From the NCBI GenBank assembly GCA_016214695.1, contig JACRNY010000007.1:1-64000 (forward strand): 64,000 nt of DNA. Direction: 5' to 3'. The stretch's first letter is position 1; the number at the start of each line of letters is the position of its first letter. A program made the position numbers and the translations under genes. Source of the DNA: Nitrosomonadales bacterium (GTDB taxonomy: Bacteria > Pseudomonadota > Gammaproteobacteria > Burkholderiales > Gallionellaceae). A model generated the notes under the pieces. That model was not told where the DNA came from. It saw only the letters and a list, made by a program, of their open reading frames with translations, and made no database searches. Shown here in pieces: positions 9,448 to 21,265 of this stretch.

Positions 9448-10764
9448 GTGTCGGTGAGCAACGCGGCAGTGAGCAAGAATAAGTACGGCGATCTGAGCAA
9501 ACGCCTGTGGTTTTTGCTGGGTGCGCTGGTCGTATACCGCATCGGTGCGCATATTCCGGTGCCGGGTATCGACCCGAACGTTCTGGCGGAGCTGTTCAAG
9601 TCACAGCAGGGCGGCATTCTGGGAATGTTCAACATGTTCTCGGGCGGTGCGCTGGAGCGTTTCACCATCCTGGCGCTGGGGATCATGCCGTACATTTCGG
9701 CTTCGATCATCATGCAGCTGGCAGCGATCGCCGTGCCGCACCTGGAGCAGTTGAAGAAGGAAGGTGAAGCAGGCCGCCGCAAGATCACGCAGTACACGCG
9801 TTACGGCACACTGGTGCTGGCGCTGTTCCAGTCGTTCGGTATCGCGGTGATGCTGCAGTCGCAGAAGGATCTGGTGTTGCATCCCGGCATGATGTTCCAG
9901 ATCACCACTGTGATCACCCTGGTGACTGGCACGATGTTCCTGATGTGGCTGGGTGAACAGATCACTGAGCGCGGTCTCGGCAATGGTATTTCGCTGATCA
10001 TCTTTGCAGGTATCGCGGCTGGCTTGCCCAGCGCGATCGGAAACACGCTGGAAATGACGCGTACAGGCGCTTTCTCGATTCCGTTCGTATTGCTGCTGTT
10101 CTTCGGCGCGATCGCTGTGACGGCTCTGGTGGTGTTTGTCGAACGCGGGCAGCGCAAGATTTTGGTGAATTACGCCAAGCGGCAAGTCGGTAACAAGATC
10201 TACGGCGGGCAGAGTTCGCACCTGCCGCTGAAGCTGAACATGGCCGGGGTTATCCCTCCGATCTTCGCATCCAGCATCATCTTGTTCCCGGCGACGCTGG
10301 CAGGATTTTTCGGGTCGGGTGACGGCATGACATGGCTCAAGGATGCAAGCGACATGTTGTCGCCAGGGCAGCCGATCTATGTATTGCTCTATGCTTCGGC
10401 TATCGTGTTCTTCTGCTTCTTCTACACGGCGCTGGTGTTCAGCCCGAAAGAGACGGCAGACAATTTGAAGAAAAGCGGCGCGTTCTTGCCCGGTATCCGT
10501 CCCGGCGAACAGACCGCGAAGTATGTGGAAAAGATCATGTTGCGCCTGACCTTGGTCGGTGCGCTGTACATCACTTTGGTGTGCTTGCTGCCTGAGTTCC
10601 TGGTGGTGTGGAAGAACGTACCATTCTATTTCGGTGGCACTTCGCTGCTGATCCTGGTGGTGGTGACCATGGATTTCATGGCACAGGTGCAGTCGTATTT
10701 GATGACGCACCAGTATGAGAATCTGTTGAAAAAGGCCAACTTCAAGGCCGGGATGTCGCGATAG
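9448..10764 (+). CDS. secY: Protein translocase subunit SecY
   Basis: Polytopic protein of 438 residues forming the channel of the Sec translocon in the inner membrane. It has IPVPGIDPN in the first periplasmic part, the conserved [16 protein letters not shown] cytoplasmic loop and ten predicted hydrophobic segments. It begins with GTG at 9448, five bases after rplO, and its stop touches infA, the usual betaproteobacterial arrangement. Confidence 0.97.
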   Translation: MSVSNAAVSKNKYGDLSKRLWFLLGALVVYRIGAHIPVPGIDPNVLAELFKSQQGGILGMFNMFSGGALERFTILALGIMPYISASIIMQLAAIAVPHLEQLKKEGEAGRRKITQYTRYGTLVLALFQSFGIAVMLQSQKDLVLHPGMMFQITTVITLVTGTMFLMWLGEQITERGLGNGISLIIFAGIAAGLPSAIGNTLEMTRTGAFSIPFVLLLFFGAIAVTALVVFVERGQRKILVNYAKRQVGNKIYGGQSSHLPLKLNMAGVIPPIFASSIILFPATLAGFFGSGDGMTWLKDASDMLSPGQPIYVLLYASAIVFFCFFYTALVFSPKETADNLKKSGAFLPGIRPGEQTAKYVEKIMLRLTLVGALYITLVCLLPEFLVVWKNVPFYFGGTSLLILVVVTMDFMAQVQSYLMTHQYENLLKKANFKAGMSR

Positions 10765-10983
10765 ATGGCAAAAGAAGACGTCATCCAGATGCAGGGTGAG
10801 GTTGAAGAGTCCCTGCCTAATGCGACCTTCAAGGTAAAGCTGGAAAACGGGTTTTCTGTTTTGGGACATATTTCCGGCAAGATGCGCATGCATTACATCC
10901 GCATACTGCCCGGTGACAAGGTGACAGTTGAAGTGTCGCCTTACGATTTAAGCAAGGCGCGTATCGTTTTCCGCGCCAAGTAA
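10765..10983 (+). CDS. infA: Translation initiation factor IF-1
   Basis: Protein of 72 residues, a single S1-type OB fold: [20 protein letters not shown] at the start and [19 protein letters not shown] in the core. IF-1 occupies the A site during initiation. It starts immediately after the secY stop, so it is part of the same operon. Confidence 0.98.
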   Translation: MAKEDVIQMQGEVEESLPNATFKVKLENGFSVLGHISGKMRMHYIRILPGDKVTVEVSPYDLSKARIVFRAK

Positions 10984-11007
10984 GTTGAGAGAAGCAAGGA
11001 GAAGCAA

Positions 11008-11124
11008 ATGAAAGTGCAAGCATCCGTGAAGAAAGTGTGCCGTAACTGCAAGATCGTGCGGCGCAATCGCGTGGTTCGTGTGATCTGCAGTAGCGATCCG
11101 CGTCACAAACAGCGCCAGGGTTGA
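11008..11124 (+). CDS. rpmJ: 50S ribosomal protein L36
   Basis: Small protein of 38 residues, [20 protein letters not shown] followed by a C-terminal part ending DPRHKQRQG. Cys11, Cys14, Cys27 and His33 form the zinc ribbon of the zinc-binding L36 form. An AAGGAGAAGCAA ribosome binding site precedes it. It closes the spc operon. Confidence 0.97.
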   Translation: MKVQASVKKVCRNCKIVRRNRVVRVICSSDPRHKQRQG

Positions 11125-11125
11125 T

Positions 11126-11155
11126 TTGAGAAAAATCGCTGCTGGATGGTACAAT
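11126..11155 (+). promoter_or_regulatory. Sigma-70 promoter of the alpha operon
   Basis: TTGAGA (11126-11131) and TACAAT (11150-11155), each one base from consensus, are separated by 18 bases in the gap between rpmJ and rpsM. The expected start of transcription is about 20 bases before the rpsM ATG. Confidence 0.75.
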
Positions 11156-11185
11156 TTACGACTTTTGAATAAATAGGGTAGCTGC

Positions 11186-11551
11186 ATGGCTCGTATTGCC
11201 GGTGTAAACATTCCAAATCATCAACACGCCGTTATCGCGCTGACCGCGATTTACGGTATCGGGCGCACACGCTCGCAGCAGATCTGTGCTGCAGCCGGCG
11301 TTACCACGACCACCAAGATCAAGGACATCAGCGATTCCGATATGGAAAAGCTGCGCGACGAAGTCGCCAAGTTCACGGTGGAAGGTGACCTGCGTCGCGA
11401 AGTGACCATGAACATCAAGCGTTTGATGGATCTGGGTTGCTATCGTGGTCTGCGCCATCGTCGCGGCTTGCCGTGCCGAGGCCAGCGCACACGCACCAAC
11501 GCACGCACCCGCAAAGGTCCGCGTAAATCCATCGCCGGCGCGAAGAAGTAA
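11186..11551 (+). CDS. rpsM: 30S ribosomal protein S13
   Basis: Protein of 121 residues beginning [20 protein letters not shown], with [20 protein letters not shown] near the C-terminus. S13 is in the 30S head and contacts P-site tRNA and L5. It is the first gene of the alpha operon behind a good sigma-70 promoter. Confidence 0.98.
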   Translation: MARIAGVNIPNHQHAVIALTAIYGIGRTRSQQICAAAGVTTTTKIKDISDSDMEKLRDEVAKFTVEGDLRREVTMNIKRLMDLGCYRGLRHRRGLPCRGQRTRTNARTRKGPRKSIAGAKK

Positions 11552-11571
11552 TCAAGTAGAGGAACAGAGAA

Positions 11572-11961
<390 letters not shown>

Positions 11962-11973
11962 GGAGCATAGATC

Positions 11974-12603
11974 TTGGCTAGAAATCTCGATGCAAAGTGC
12001 CGCAAGTGCCGCCGCGAAGGCGAAAAGCTGTTCTTGAAGGCAGAAAAGTGTTTCACCGACAAGTGCGCCGTTGAGCGCCGCGCCTATGCGCCCGGTCAAC
12101 ACGGTCAGAAGAAGAACACCCGTCTGTCCGAGTACGGTGGTCAGCTGCGTGAGAAGCAAAAGCTGCGTCGTATCTACGGCGTGCTGGAGCGTCAGTTCCG
12201 TCTGATCTACAAGAAGGCTGCCGTTTCCAAGGGCATCACCGGCGAAACACTGCTGCAGAATCTGGAATCCCGCCTCGACAACGTCGCCTATCGTATGGGC
12301 TTCGGCGGTTCCCGTGCTGAAGCGCGTCAGACCGTACGTCACAATGGTGTACTGGTCAACGGCAAGCGCGTCAACATCCCGTCCTTCATCGTTCGCCCCG
12401 GCGACGTGGTGGAAGTGGCTGACCGCGCCAAGAACCAGTTGCGTATCAAGTCCGCCCTGCAAGCTGCCGAGCAACGCGGCTTCCCGGAATGGCTCGAAGT
12501 GGATTCCAAGGGACTCAAGGGAACATTCAAAGCCGTTCCTCAGCGTTCTGAGTTGCCAGCCACGATCAACGAGCATCTCGTGGTCGAGTTGTATTCCAAG
12601 TAA
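11974..12603 (+). CDS. rpsD: 30S ribosomal protein S4, zinc-binding form
   Basis: Protein of 209 residues. Cys9, Cys12, Cys26 and Cys31 form the N-terminal zinc site, and an S4-type RNA-binding domain follows ([20 protein letters not shown]). S4 starts assembly of the 5' domain of 16S rRNA and in E. coli represses the alpha operon. Translation starts at a TTG (11974), which fits AAGGAG at 11960-11965. Confidence 0.96.
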   Translation: MARNLDAKCRKCRREGEKLFLKAEKCFTDKCAVERRAYAPGQHGQKKNTRLSEYGGQLREKQKLRRIYGVLERQFRLIYKKAAVSKGITGETLLQNLESRLDNVAYRMGFGGSRAEARQTVRHNGVLVNGKRVNIPSFIVRPGDVVEVADRAKNQLRIKSALQAAEQRGFPEWLEVDSKGLKGTFKAVPQRSELPATINEHLVVELYSK

Positions 12604-12620
12604 TCCACGCGGAGTCGAAT

Positions 12621-13592
12621 ATGCCTAACAATAGTCTGTTGAAGCCTCGCATCATCGACGTTCAACGCATCTCCGCCACCCAGGCGAAGGTCGTGATGGA
12701 GCCGTTTGAGCGCGGCTACGGTCACACGCTGGGCAACGCGCTGCGTCGCGTATTGCTGTCTTCGATGCCCGGCTATGCCGTGACTGAAGTCAAGATCGCC
12801 GGCGTGCTGCACGAGTACTCTTCCATCGACGGCGTGCAGGAAGACGTGGTCGAGATCCTGCTGAACCTCAAGGGGCTGGTGCTCAAGCTGCACAATGCAC
12901 GCGAAGTGACCCTGCATCTGCGCAAATCCGGCGCCGGCGTCGTGACTGCTGCCGACATCGAAGTCACAGCCGACACCGAAGTCATCAACCCGACCCATGT
13001 CATCGCCCACCTGACCGCAGGCGGCAAGCTGGACATGGAGATCAAGGTCGAGCAAGGTCGCGGTTACGTTTCCGCCATCTCGCGTATGCAACCCGGCGCG
13101 ACCCGCCCGGTCGGTCATATCGCCCTGGATGCATCGTTCAGCCCGATCTCACGCGTCAGCTATGCAGTCGAGAGCGCCCGCGTCGAGCAGCGCACCGACC
13201 TCGACAAACTGATCATGGACATCGAGACCAACAGCGCCATCGATCCGGAAGAAGCCATTCGCTATTCCGCTCGCGTGCTGATGGACCAACTGTCCGTCTT
13301 CGCCGCACTGGAAGGCACACCGGCTCCGGTCGAGAAGCCTGCTGCACCGAAGGTCGACCCGATGCTGCTGCGTCCGGTCGACGATCTGGAACTGACGCCG
13401 CGCTCTTCCAACTGCCTCAAGGCACAGAGCATCCATTACATCGGCGACCTGATCCAGAACACCGAAGCAGACCTGCTGCGTACCCCGAACCTGGGTCGCA
13501 AGTCGCTCAACGAGATAAAGCAAGTGCTGGCCGAACACGGCCTGTCCCTGGGTATGAAGTTGGAAAACTGGACGGCAATGTCCGAGAAATAA
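12621..13592 (+). CDS. rpoA: RNA polymerase alpha subunit
   Basis: Protein of 323 residues. The N-terminal dimerisation domain (about 1-235) carries [20 protein letters not shown]. The C-terminal domain (about 250-323) carries the DNA-binding [17 protein letters not shown], including the arginine that contacts UP elements. It assembles the RNA polymerase core. It lies between rpsD and rplQ, as expected. Confidence 0.98.
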   Translation: MPNNSLLKPRIIDVQRISATQAKVVMEPFERGYGHTLGNALRRVLLSSMPGYAVTEVKIAGVLHEYSSIDGVQEDVVEILLNLKGLVLKLHNAREVTLHLRKSGAGVVTAADIEVTADTEVINPTHVIAHLTAGGKLDMEIKVEQGRGYVSAISRMQPGATRPVGHIALDASFSPISRVSYAVESARVEQRTDLDKLIMDIETNSAIDPEEAIRYSARVLMDQLSVFAALEGTPAPVEKPAAPKVDPMLLRPVDDLELTPRSSNCLKAQSIHYIGDLIQNTEADLLRTPNLGRKSLNEIKQVLAEHGLSLGMKLENWTAMSEK

Positions 13593-13632
13593 ACTTCTTC
13601 AGCCGTGAGGCTGGAAGTAAGAGAGGAAAATC

Positions 13633-14025
13633 ATGCGTCACCGTTTAGGACTTAGAAAACTCAACCGCACCAGCAGCCACCGTCTGGCGATGTTGCGCAA
13701 CATGACCGTTTCGCTGCTGCGTCACGAAGTCATCAAGACCACCCTGCCGAAGGCCAAGGAACTGCGCCGCGTCGCCGAGCCTATCCTGACTCTGGGCAAG
13801 AACCCCAGCCTGGCAAACAAGCGTTTGGCGTTCGCCCGTCTGCGTGACCGCGAAATCGTCAGCAAGCTGTTCGACGAACTCGGCCCGCGCTACGCAGCCC
13901 GCAACGGCGGCTACTCGCGTATCCTGAAGTTCGGTTTCCGCAAGGGCGACAACGCACCGATGGCGCTGGTCGAATTGCTGGACCGCCCGGCAGAAGCCCA
14001 GCCGGTGGAAGTCGCTGGCGAATAA
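13633..14025 (+). CDS. rplQ: 50S ribosomal protein L17
   Basis: Protein of 130 residues starting [20 protein letters not shown], with [20 protein letters not shown] near the end. It is the last gene of the alpha operon and is followed by the operon terminator. Confidence 0.98.
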   Translation: MRHRLGLRKLNRTSSHRLAMLRNMTVSLLRHEVIKTTLPKAKELRRVAEPILTLGKNPSLANKRLAFARLRDREIVSKLFDELGPRYAARNGGYSRILKFGFRKGDNAPMALVELLDRPAEAQPVEVAGE

Positions 14026-14050
14026 GCCAGGGCAGCACAAGCAACACCAA

Positions 14051-14083
14051 ACAAAGCCGGACTAGTTCCGGCTTTGTTCTTTT
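14051..14083 (+). terminator. Rho-independent terminator of the alpha operon
   Basis: An 11-bp perfect stem (ACAAAGCCGGA / TCCGGCTTTGT) with a five-base loop is followed by TCTTTT. It ends the ribosomal gene block and may also serve the converging minus-strand gene that stops at 14093. Confidence 0.9.
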
Positions 14084-14092
14084 GCGGCGCGC

Positions 14093-14503
14093 TCAGGAGA
14101 ACCAGCGCAAGAAGGCTGCAGAGGAGATTGCGGTGACCGCCAACACGGAAGACGAGATCCACGCCGTCTCCAGAAGCTGCTCCTTCCAGCGTTCACCCGA
14201 CCACAGGTAGGCAGCCAGCATCAGGATGCCGAGCGTCGCGCACAGCATCTTGATGCCCAGTGCATACGTGGCGATCCCAGAGATATCCGGCAGCGCATGA
14301 TGGAAATAGTAAGTGGTCATCCCGAAGGTTGCGCCGCTGGCTGCCTGCGTAAGCCAACCGACCAGCACCAACTGGGCAAGCTTTCTGCGCATGGAGCGCT
14401 CGCGCAACTTCAGCGCGATCAGCGACCCGCCTACCACGGCTACCGCCCCGAAGTTATGCACGACCTGTATCGCCGCATAACTCAGGTTCTGCAGCTCGCT
14501 CAT
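14093..14503 (-). CDS. Small integral membrane protein of unknown function
   Basis: Protein of 136 residues starting MSELQNLSYAAIQVVHNFGA. Four hydrophobic stretches suggest four membrane helices, with a conserved-looking HNFGAVAVVGG near the first and TYYFHHALP between helices. I do not recognise a specific family. The start at 14503 overlaps the stop of the upstream secreted protein gene (ATGA), so the two form a small operon. An upstream in-frame ATG would merely read through the preceding gene. Confidence 0.7.
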   Translation of the reverse strand: MSELQNLSYAAIQVVHNFGAVAVVGGSLIALKLRERSMRRKLAQLVLVGWLTQAASGATFGMTTYYFHHALPDISGIATYALGIKMLCATLGILMLAAYLWSGERWKEQLLETAWISSSVLAVTAISSAAFLRWFS

Positions 14504-14835
14504 TGCGCGGTCACCTCGACACAAGTCTCCAAGCCGGTAGACATATGCCACTTGGTGTTCTCGGTCAGGCAGATCTTGTGTTTGCCGGGCGCCATCATTT
14601 CAAGCTCGGTGCTGCCGTTCAGCTGGCGCAGCACATCGATGCGCTTGTCATCGACATACAGATGCAGGTGGTCGCCCTTCGGGCCGAGCATGGCCTCATA
14701 GCTGACCGGCACCTTTGCGACTGCACTGACCATGGCGCCGTTGGCGGGGGAATTGATGGTGATCTTGCCGTCTGCTGCCAGAGCCTGGCCATATGCGAGC
14801 GCCAGGGAGAGGGGAATCAATAAGCTGGTTTTCAT
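14500..14835 (-). CDS. Secreted DUF4399-like protein
   Basis: Protein of 111 residues. The first about 20 (MKTSLLIPLSLALAYGQALA) form a Sec signal peptide with a likely AxA cleavage site. The mature part, with FEATURE-like motifs such as INSPANGAMVS and GDHLHLYVDD and a C-terminal CLTENTKWHMS, resembles DUF4399 periplasmic domains. It is probably periplasmic and of unknown role. A GGAGAAC sequence precedes the ATG at 14835. Confidence 0.65.
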   Translation of the reverse strand: MKTSLLIPLSLALAYGQALAADGKITINSPANGAMVSAVAKVPVSYEAMLGPKGDHLHLYVDDKRIDVLRQLNGSTELEMMAPGKHKICLTENTKWHMSTGLETCVEVTAQ

Positions 14836-14957
14836 GATCGTTCTCCTTATAAGAATTGCCAAAGGAAACGCATCACCATCTAACAATAACCAAGCAAGAA
14901 AGTCAAGAATGCATAAGTATCCCGCACTGGCGGGATTGTTTAATAACTTTAATCATA

Positions 14958-17777
14958 TCAATGCACTAATAGCTTGCTCAGGTATGGGCCAGTCACGCTG
15001 TTCTTGTCTGCTGCGATGTCCTTGGGCGAACCCTGCGCCACGATACGACCGCCGCCTTCGCCACCTTCCGGCCCCAGATCGATCACCCAGTCCGCCGTCT
15101 TGATCACGTCCAGGTTGTGCTCGATGACCACCAGCGTGTTGCCCTGGTCGCGCAGGGTGTGGATCACCTTGAGCAGCATGTCGATATCGTGGAAATGCAG
15201 GCCGGTGGTCGGCTCGTCGAGGATGTAGAGCGTGCGCCCGGTGTCGCGCTTGGACAGTTCCAGCGACAGCTTTACGCGTTGTGCCTCGCCACCGGAGAGC
15301 GTGGTCGCGCTCTGGCCCAGGGTGATATAGCCCAGGCCCACGTCGAGCAGCGTCTGCAGCTTGCGCGCGATGATGGGCACAGCCTTGAAGAACTCATGGG
15401 CGTGCTCCACCGTCATGTTCAACACCTGGTGGATGTTCTGCCCCTTGTACAACACCTCCAGCGTCTCGCGGTTGTAACGCTGGCCGTGGCATACGTCGCA
15501 CGGCACATACACGTCCGGCAGAAAGTGCATCTCCACCTTGATCACGCCGTCACCCTGGCATGACTCGCAGCGGCCGCCCTTCACGTTGAAGGAGAAGCGC
15601 CCCGGCCCGTAGCCGCGCTCGCGCGACGTCGGCACGCCGGAGAACAGGTCGCGTATCGGCGTGAACAGCCCCGTGTAGGTCGCCGGGTTGGAACGTGGCG
15701 TGCGCCCGATGGGCGACTGGTCCACACTGATGACTTTATCGAAGAACTCCAGCCCCTCGATCTCGCGATAGGGTGCGGGCTCGGCGGTGCTGCCATACAA
15801 GTGCTGCGCCACCGCGTTGTACAGCGTGTCGTTGATGAGCGTGGACTTGCCCGAACCGGATACGCCCGCCACGCAGGTGAGCAAGCCCACCGGCAGGTCC
15901 AGCGTCACGTCTTTCAGATTGTTGCCGGATGCGCCAAGGATCTTCAGCCTGCGTTCCGGGTCGGGTTTGCGATAGGTCTTGGGCGGCTGGATGGCTTTGC
16001 GGCCCGAGAGATAATCGCCGGTCAGCGAATGCGGGTTGGCGACCACTTCCTTCGGCGTGCCCTGTGCCACCACCATGCCGCCGTGCTCGCCCGCGCCCGG
16101 CCCCATGTCCACCACATAATCGGCGGTGCGTATCGCATCCTCGTCGTGCTCCACCACGATCACGCTGTTGCCCATGTCGCGCAGGCGCTTCAATGTATCG
16201 AGCAGGCGGTCGTTGTCGCGCTGGTGCAGGCCGATGGAAGGCTCGTCCAGCACATACATCACGCCGGTCAGGCCGGAGCCGATCTGCGACGCCAGGCGGA
16301 TGCGTTGCGCCTCTCCGCCGGAGAGCGTCTCCGCCGAGCGTTCCAGCGACAGGTAATCCAGTCCCACGTTGTTGAGGAAGGTGAGGCGGCTGGCGATCTC
16401 CTGCACGATCTTCTCGGCGATGGCCTGCTTGTTGCCGGGCAGCGAAACGCCCTGGAAGAAAGTCAGCGCCTGCTTCAGCGGCAGCGCGCTCAATTCGTAG
16501 ATGGTCTTCTCGGCCACGCGCACATGGCGCGCCTCTTCGCGCAGGCGTGTGCCTTTGCAGTCCGGGCAGGAACAGGAGTTCAGGTACTTCGCCAGCTCCT
16601 CGCGCACCGTCGGCGATTCCGTCTCGTTGTAGCGCCGCTCCAGATTGTTCACGATGCCCTCGAAGGCATGCTCGCGCAGCATCTTCTTGCCGCGCTCGTT
16701 CAGGTAGGTGAAAGCGATCTCCTCGCGTCCGCTGCCGTACAGCACCACCTGCTGCATCTTCTGCGGCAAGCTCTCGAAAGGCCGCTCCAGATCGAAGTCG
16801 TAATGCTTCGCCAGGCTGTCCAGCATCTGGTAATAGAACTGGTTGCGCCTGTCCCAGCCCTTGATCGCGCCGCCGGAGAGCGACAGGTTGGGGAAGGCCA
16901 CGATGCGCGCCGGATCGAAGAAGGAGATCACGCCCAGACCGTCGCACTTCGGGCAGGCCCCCATCGGACTGTTGAACGAGAACAGGCGCGGCTCCAGTTC
17001 CTGCAGCGAATAGTTGCATATGGGGCAGGCGAACTTGGCCGAGAACAGATGCTCCTTGCCCGTATCCATCTCCACCGCCAGCGCGCGGCCATCGGCATGG
17101 CGCAAGGCCGTCTCGAACGACTCCGCCAGACGTTGCTTGATATCGGGAGAAACCTTGAGTCGGTCCACCACGATCTCGATGGTGTGCTTTGAATTCTTCG
17201 CCAGCTTGGGCAGTGCATCCATCTCGCACACCTTGCCGTTCACGCGCAGGCGCACGAAACCCTGCGCACGCAGTTCGTCGAACAGTTCCAGCTGCTCGCC
17301 CTTGCGCTCCACCACGATGGGCGACAGGATCATCACCTTGGTGCCTTCCGGCAGCGCCAGCACCGTATCCACCATCTGCCCAACCGACTGCGCCTGCAAC
17401 ACGATGTCATGCTGCGGACAATGCGGATCGCCCGCGCGCGCGAACAGCAGGCGCAGGTAATCGTGGATCTCGGTGACGGTACCCACGGTGGAACGCGGGT
17501 TATGCGAAGTGGCCTTCTGCTCGATGGCGATGGCGGGGGAGAGTCCCTCGATCAGATCGACATCCGGCTTCTCCATCAATTGCAGGAACTGCCGCGCGTA
17601 AGCCGAAAGCGACTCCACATAACGCCGCTGCCCCTCGGCATACAAGGTATCGAACGCGAGCGAGGACTTGCCCGAACCGGAAAGCCCGGTGATCACCACC
17701 AGCTGGTTGCGCGGGATATCGAGGTTGATATTCTTGAGATTGTGGGTGCGAGCACCGCGGATTTTGATGTATTCCAT
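14958..17777 (-). CDS. uvrA: Excinuclease ABC subunit A
   Basis: Protein of 939 residues, the damage-recognition ATPase of nucleotide excision repair. It has two ABC ATPase modules: Walker [13 protein letters not shown] near residue 31 and [12 protein letters not shown] in the second half, with signature motifs [13 protein letters not shown] and [13 protein letters not shown]. Two zinc-finger cysteine sets (CPIC...CPKC and CESC...CDVC) are present. I start it at [15 protein letters not shown] (17777); the frame stays open upstream but those residues are not UvrA-like. Confidence 0.97.
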   Translation of the reverse strand: MEYIKIRGARTHNLKNINLDIPRNQLVVITGLSGSGKSSLAFDTLYAEGQRRYVESLSAYARQFLQLMEKPDVDLIEGLSPAIAIEQKATSHNPRSTVGTVTEIHDYLRLLFARAGDPHCPQHDIVLQAQSVGQMVDTVLALPEGTKVMILSPIVVERKGEQLELFDELRAQGFVRLRVNGKVCEMDALPKLAKNSKHTIEIVVDRLKVSPDIKQRLAESFETALRHADGRALAVEMDTGKEHLFSAKFACPICNYSLQELEPRLFSFNSPMGACPKCDGLGVISFFDPARIVAFPNLSLSGGAIKGWDRRNQFYYQMLDSLAKHYDFDLERPFESLPQKMQQVVLYGSGREEIAFTYLNERGKKMLREHAFEGIVNNLERRYNETESPTVREELAKYLNSCSCPDCKGTRLREEARHVRVAEKTIYELSALPLKQALTFFQGVSLPGNKQAIAEKIVQEIASRLTFLNNVGLDYLSLERSAETLSGGEAQRIRLASQIGSGLTGVMYVLDEPSIGLHQRDNDRLLDTLKRLRDMGNSVIVVEHDEDAIRTADYVVDMGPGAGEHGGMVVAQGTPKEVVANPHSLTGDYLSGRKAIQPPKTYRKPDPERRLKILGASGNNLKDVTLDLPVGLLTCVAGVSGSGKSTLINDTLYNAVAQHLYGSTAEPAPYREIEGLEFFDKVISVDQSPIGRTPRSNPATYTGLFTPIRDLFSGVPTSRERGYGPGRFSFNVKGGRCESCQGDGVIKVEMHFLPDVYVPCDVCHGQRYNRETLEVLYKGQNIHQVLNMTVEHAHEFFKAVPIIARKLQTLLDVGLGYITLGQSATTLSGGEAQRVKLSLELSKRDTGRTLYILDEPTTGLHFHDIDMLLKVIHTLRDQGNTLVVIEHNLDVIKTADWVIDLGPEGGEGGGRIVAQGSPKDIAADKNSVTGPYLSKLLVH

Positions 17778-17967
17778 GCCAGGCAGCGAGGTAGAAAAAC
17801 GACCTGACAATATACGCGAAAACGGAAGCTTTCCCAACTTGCATAGAGGTGTTTGGAGACGGGGAAGCCCTTCCTTTGGAAGCACTCGCTACAGAGAAGG
17901 AGTGCTAACTTGCATATGGTCAGACCTGCTAAGATACGCCCCTTCAAAAAACACCGCCCGCAGCTTA

Positions 17968-19356
17968 ATGTCCGCATCAGATTCATCCATGACCCCCTTC
18001 GAACGCCGTGCCAGCATCGGCTTGGCGAGCATCTACGGCCTGCGCATGCTGGGCCTGTTCATCATCCTGCCGATCTTTGCCTTGTATGCCGAGCATCTGC
18101 CGGGCGGGGAAAGCCATTTCCTCATCGGGGTCGCGTTGGGGGCTTACGGGCTGACTCAGGCGATCTTGCAGATCCCGGCGGGGTGGTTGTCGGATCGTTA
18201 CGGACGCAAGCCCGTCATCATCGTCGGGCTGCTGCTGTTCGCGGCGGGCAGTTTCATCGCGGCGTCGGCGGATGACATCTACTGGATCATCGCGGGACGA
18301 GTGATTCAGGGCGCTGGGGCGATCAATGCGGCGGTGATGGCGCTGACGGCGGACCTGACGCGCGAAGAGCATCGCACCAAGGCGATGGCGATGATTGGCA
18401 TCACCATCGGCATCACGTTCTCGATCTCGATGGTGTTGTCGCCCATCCTGTACAGATACATCGGCATGTCCGGCATCTTCGAGCTGATCGGCGTGCTGGC
18501 TTTTGTTTCCATCGCGGTGGTGCTGTGGTTCATTCCCACGCCGCGCATCACGCGCTTCCACTCCGATACCCAGGCCAACACCAGCAAGCTGAAAGAAGTG
18601 CTGCGCAATGCGGATCTGCTGCGCATGGATTTCGGCGTGTTCACGCTGCACGCGATATTGATGTCGGTGTTCATGCAGGTGCCGTTCATCCTGCGCGACC
18701 TCGGGCTGGATGCGCAGCACCAGTGGCAGGTGTATCTGCCGGTGATGCTGATCGCCTTCGTGCTGATGGTGCCGCCCATCATCGTCGCGGAGAAGAAGGC
18801 CAAGCTGAAGCCGGTGTTCATGCTCGCCATCGCTCTTGCTGCCGTGGCACAACTGGGCATACTGTTTTTCCAGCATAACGTGTGGGGCGTGGCAGCGTCG
18901 CTGCTGGTGTTCTTCACCGCGTTCAACGTGCTGGAGGCGACGCAGCCTTCCATCGTCAGCAAGATCGCGCCGCTGGCGGCCAAGGGCACGGCGATGGGTG
19001 TGTTCAGCAGCGTGCAGTTCCTGGGGGCGTTCTTCGGTTCGGCCATGGGCGGTCTGCTGATGCAGGTGTATGGCGGCGATGCTGTGTTGCTGTTCGCGGT
19101 GTTCATGCTGTTGCTGTGGCTGGCGGTGGCTACCAACATGCGTGCGCCGAAGGCGCTGATGACCCGCATGTACCATCTTCCGGAACTGGGGGAAGAAGCG
19201 GCGAGCGCGTTGCGGCAGTCTCTGGCACAATTACGCGGTGTGAGTGAGGTCTTGGTGGTCGCCAGCGAGCAGATCGCCTGCCTCAAGGTGGAAATGAGCG
19301 GTTTCGACGAAGAAGCGGTTGAACAATTACTTAAAGGGGACATGAGATGTCAGTGA
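17968..19356 (+). CDS. YajR-like MFS transporter with C-terminal YAM domain
   Basis: Protein of 462 residues with 12 predicted membrane helices. The MFS motif A reads [11 protein letters not shown] between helices 2 and 3. After the last helix comes a soluble tail of about 65 residues containing [19 protein letters not shown], the ferredoxin-like YAM domain known from E. coli YajR. The substrate is unknown; a proton-driven efflux role is inferred from the family. It is divergent from uvrA, and its last 10 bases overlap ssb, so the two are cotranscribed. Confidence 0.85.
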   Translation: MSASDSSMTPFERRASIGLASIYGLRMLGLFIILPIFALYAEHLPGGESHFLIGVALGAYGLTQAILQIPAGWLSDRYGRKPVIIVGLLLFAAGSFIAASADDIYWIIAGRVIQGAGAINAAVMALTADLTREEHRTKAMAMIGITIGITFSISMVLSPILYRYIGMSGIFELIGVLAFVSIAVVLWFIPTPRITRFHSDTQANTSKLKEVLRNADLLRMDFGVFTLHAILMSVFMQVPFILRDLGLDAQHQWQVYLPVMLIAFVLMVPPIIVAEKKAKLKPVFMLAIALAAVAQLGILFFQHNVWGVAASLLVFFTAFNVLEATQPSIVSKIAPLAAKGTAMGVFSSVQFLGAFFGSAMGGLLMQVYGGDAVLLFAVFMLLLWLAVATNMRAPKALMTRMYHLPELGEEAASALRQSLAQLRGVSEVLVVASEQIACLKVEMSGFDEEAVEQLLKGDMRCQ

Positions 19357-19808
19357 ACAAGGTGATCCTGGTGGGGCGTCTGGGCAAAGACCCGGAGACC
19401 CGTTACATGACCAATGGCGAAGCAGTGACCAACGCCACGCTGGCGACTTCCGAGAACTACAAGGACAAGAGCGGCGAGAAGCAGGAACGCACCGAATGGC
19501 ACAACCTGGTGTTCTATCGCCGCCTGGCCGAGATCGCCGGCGAATACCTGAAGAAAGGTTCGCAGGTCTATGTCGAAGGCCGCATCCAGACGCGCAAGTG
19601 GCAGGACAAGGAAGGCAAGGACCGCTACACCACCGAGATCATCGTCAACGAGATGAAGATGCTGGGCAGCAAGTCTTCCGGTGGCGGCAGCTTCGAAGTG
19701 GAGGATGAACGCTCTGCACCGGCGCCGCGCAGCGCACCAGCCGCCAAGCCTGCAGCGCCGGCGGCCAAGGGCAATTTCGATAATTTCGACGACGATATTC
19801 CGTTCTAG
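19347..19808 (+). CDS. ssb: Single-stranded DNA-binding protein
   Basis: Protein of 153 residues. The OB fold spans about residues 1-110 ([38 protein letters not shown]). An Ala/Pro-rich linker then leads to the acidic tip DDDIPF that binds partner repair and replication proteins. The start overlaps the end of the MFS gene by 10 bases. Pairing of uvrA and ssb is common in proteobacteria. Confidence 0.97.
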   Translation: MSVNKVILVGRLGKDPETRYMTNGEAVTNATLATSENYKDKSGEKQERTEWHNLVFYRRLAEIAGEYLKKGSQVYVEGRIQTRKWQDKEGKDRYTTEIIVNEMKMLGSKSSGGGSFEVEDERSAPAPRSAPAAKPAAPAAKGNFDNFDDDIPF

Positions 19809-19830
19809 CAGCTTCCGTGCTGTAAATCTG

Positions 19831-19862
19831 AACCCCTGTGCCATGCTGGTACAGGGGTTTTT
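19831..19862 (+). terminator. Rho-independent terminator after ssb
   Basis: A 9-bp stem (AACCCCTGT / ACAGGGGTT) with an 11-base loop runs into TTTTT. It separates ssb from the nif operon that follows. Confidence 0.85.
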
Positions 19863-19869
19863 CATTTCA

Positions 19870-19885
19870 TGTCGTAAACCCTACA
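19870..19885 (+). promoter_or_regulatory. NifA upstream activator site of the iscA-nifU operon
   Basis: TGT, ten bases, ACA (TGT CGTAAACCCT ACA) is an exact match to the NifA-binding consensus. It lies 94 bases upstream of a consensus sigma-54 promoter, the normal distance for NifA acting through DNA looping. Confidence 0.75.
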
Positions 19886-19979
19886 ACACCCCATCCCCGT
19901 CTTGTTCCACACACGCGAGTTGAGCGTGGCCGACAGGCAATATCCATTCTAAACAGCATGTTGAGCTGATCACTGGTGC

Positions 19980-19995
19980 TGGCACACAGCTTGCA
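19980..19995 (+). promoter_or_regulatory. Sigma-54 promoter of the iscA-nifUSV operon
   Basis: TGGCAC ACAGC TTGCA matches the -24/-12 consensus exactly, with GG and GC ten bases apart. Transcription would start near 20006, leaving a leader of about 28 bases that contains the GGAG ribosome binding site of the first gene. Confidence 0.9.
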
Positions 19996-20033
19996 CTTGA
20001 TAGGGCGTAACCAACCCGCTCAAGGAGCCAGAC

Positions 20034-20357
20034 ATGATCACCATGACACCCAACGCCCTCTCCGCCGTGGAGAGATTCATCAAGGGCGCAGCCACGCCCG
20101 TAGCCGGACTGCGCATCGCCATCGCCGGCGGTGGCTGCTCCGGCTTCCAGTACGGCATGTCGCTGGAAGAGGCGAAGCAGGAAGACGACACCGTGCTGGA
20201 GTACGGCGCGGTCACCCTGCTGGTCGATCCGCTCTCCGCGCCCCTGCTTGAGGGCGTGACAGTCGATTTTGTCGACAGCCTCAGCGGCAGCGGCTTCAAA
20301 TTCGAAAACCCGAACGCCAGCTCCAGCTGCGCGTGCGGTTCCTCTTTCTCTGCTTAA
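20034..20357 (+). CDS. iscA: nif-specific IscA/HesB-type Fe-S assembly protein
   Basis: Protein of 107 residues of the A-type carrier family. [11 protein letters not shown] holds the first conserved cysteine (Cys35) and SSCACGSS near the C-terminus holds the Cys-x-Cys pair (Cys99, Cys101) that binds iron or Fe-S clusters. Placement directly before nifU under a NifA/sigma-54 promoter matches the IscA(nif) gene of Azotobacter. It should help build clusters for nitrogenase. The nifU start is 11 bases further on. Confidence 0.92.
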   Translation: MITMTPNALSAVERFIKGAATPVAGLRIAIAGGGCSGFQYGMSLEEAKQEDDTVLEYGAVTLLVDPLSAPLLEGVTVDFVDSLSGSGFKFENPNASSSCACGSSFSA

Positions 20358-20368
20358 GGAGCATCGTC

Positions 20369-21259
20369 ATGTGGGATTACTCGGACAAGGTCAAAGAACA
20401 CTTCTTCCAACCGCGCAACGCCGGAGTGCTGGCCGATGCCAATGGGGTGGGCGATGTCGGCTCGATCTCCTGCGGCGATGCGCTGCGCCTGATGCTCAAG
20501 GTGGAGCCGGAGACCGACATCATCCTCGATGCGCATTTTCAGACCTTCGGCTGCGGCTCGGCCATCGCGTCGTCTTCCGCGCTCACCGAGATGATCAAAG
20601 GCAAGACGTTGGATGAGGCACTCAAGGTGAGCAATCAGGACATCGCCGATTACCTCGACGGCCTGCCGCCCGAGAAGATGCACTGCTCGGTGATGGGGCG
20701 CGAAGCGCTGCAGGCTGCCGTGGCCAACTATCGCGGCGAAGTGTGGAGCGACGACCATGAAGAGGGCGCGCTGGTATGCAAGTGCTTCGCCATCGACGCG
20801 GTGCTGATCGAAGAGACCATCCGCGCCAACGACCTCACCTCGGTACAGGACGTGACCAACTACACCAAGGCGGGCGGTGGCTGCTCGTCTTGCCACGAAG
20901 GCATCGAAGAGATCCTGGTGAAGGTGATGAGCGAGCGCGGCGAGGCATTCAAGCCCGGTACTCCGGCCAAGGAAGAAGCCAAGCCTGCGGGCATGACCAA
21001 CCTGCAACGCATCCGCAAGATCGAAGCCGTGCTGGAAATGGTGCGCCCGCAACTGAAGCGCGACGGCGGTGATATCGAGCTGGTGGATGTGGACGGCAAG
21101 ACCATCTACGTCAACATGACCGGTGCCTGCGCGGGCTGCCAGATGGAAGCGCTCACGCTGCAGGGCATCCAGCAGAAGCTGATGGAAGAGCTGAAAGAGT
21201 TCATCAAGATCGTGCCCACCAAGGCGGGTGCGTTGAGCAGGGCGACTTGCCATCCGTAA
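20369..21259 (+). CDS. nifU: NifU, modular Fe-S cluster scaffold
   Basis: Protein of 296 residues with all three NifU modules. The IscU-like N-domain has Cys35, Cys62 and the cysteine in MHCSVMG. The central permanent [2Fe-2S] domain has CKC and GGGCSSCH. The C-terminal Nfu domain has GACAGCQM. It assembles [4Fe-4S] clusters with sulfur from NifS for the nitrogenase Fe protein and NifB. The start at 20369 is preceded by AAGGAG and gives the family length. Confidence 0.97.
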   Translation: MWDYSDKVKEHFFQPRNAGVLADANGVGDVGSISCGDALRLMLKVEPETDIILDAHFQTFGCGSAIASSSALTEMIKGKTLDEALKVSNQDIADYLDGLPPEKMHCSVMGREALQAAVANYRGEVWSDDHEEGALVCKCFAIDAVLIEETIRANDLTSVQDVTNYTKAGGGCSSCHEGIEEILVKVMSERGEAFKPGTPAKEEAKPAGMTNLQRIRKIEAVLEMVRPQLKRDGGDIELVDVDGKTIYVNMTGACAGCQMEALTLQGIQQKLMEELKEFIKIVPTKAGALSRATCHP

Positions 21260-21265
21260 GAATAT

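Noticed and set aside
15801-17192. A 463-codon open frame opposite uvrA
   Set aside because: Antisense shadow of uvrA; low-complexity composition and no domain.
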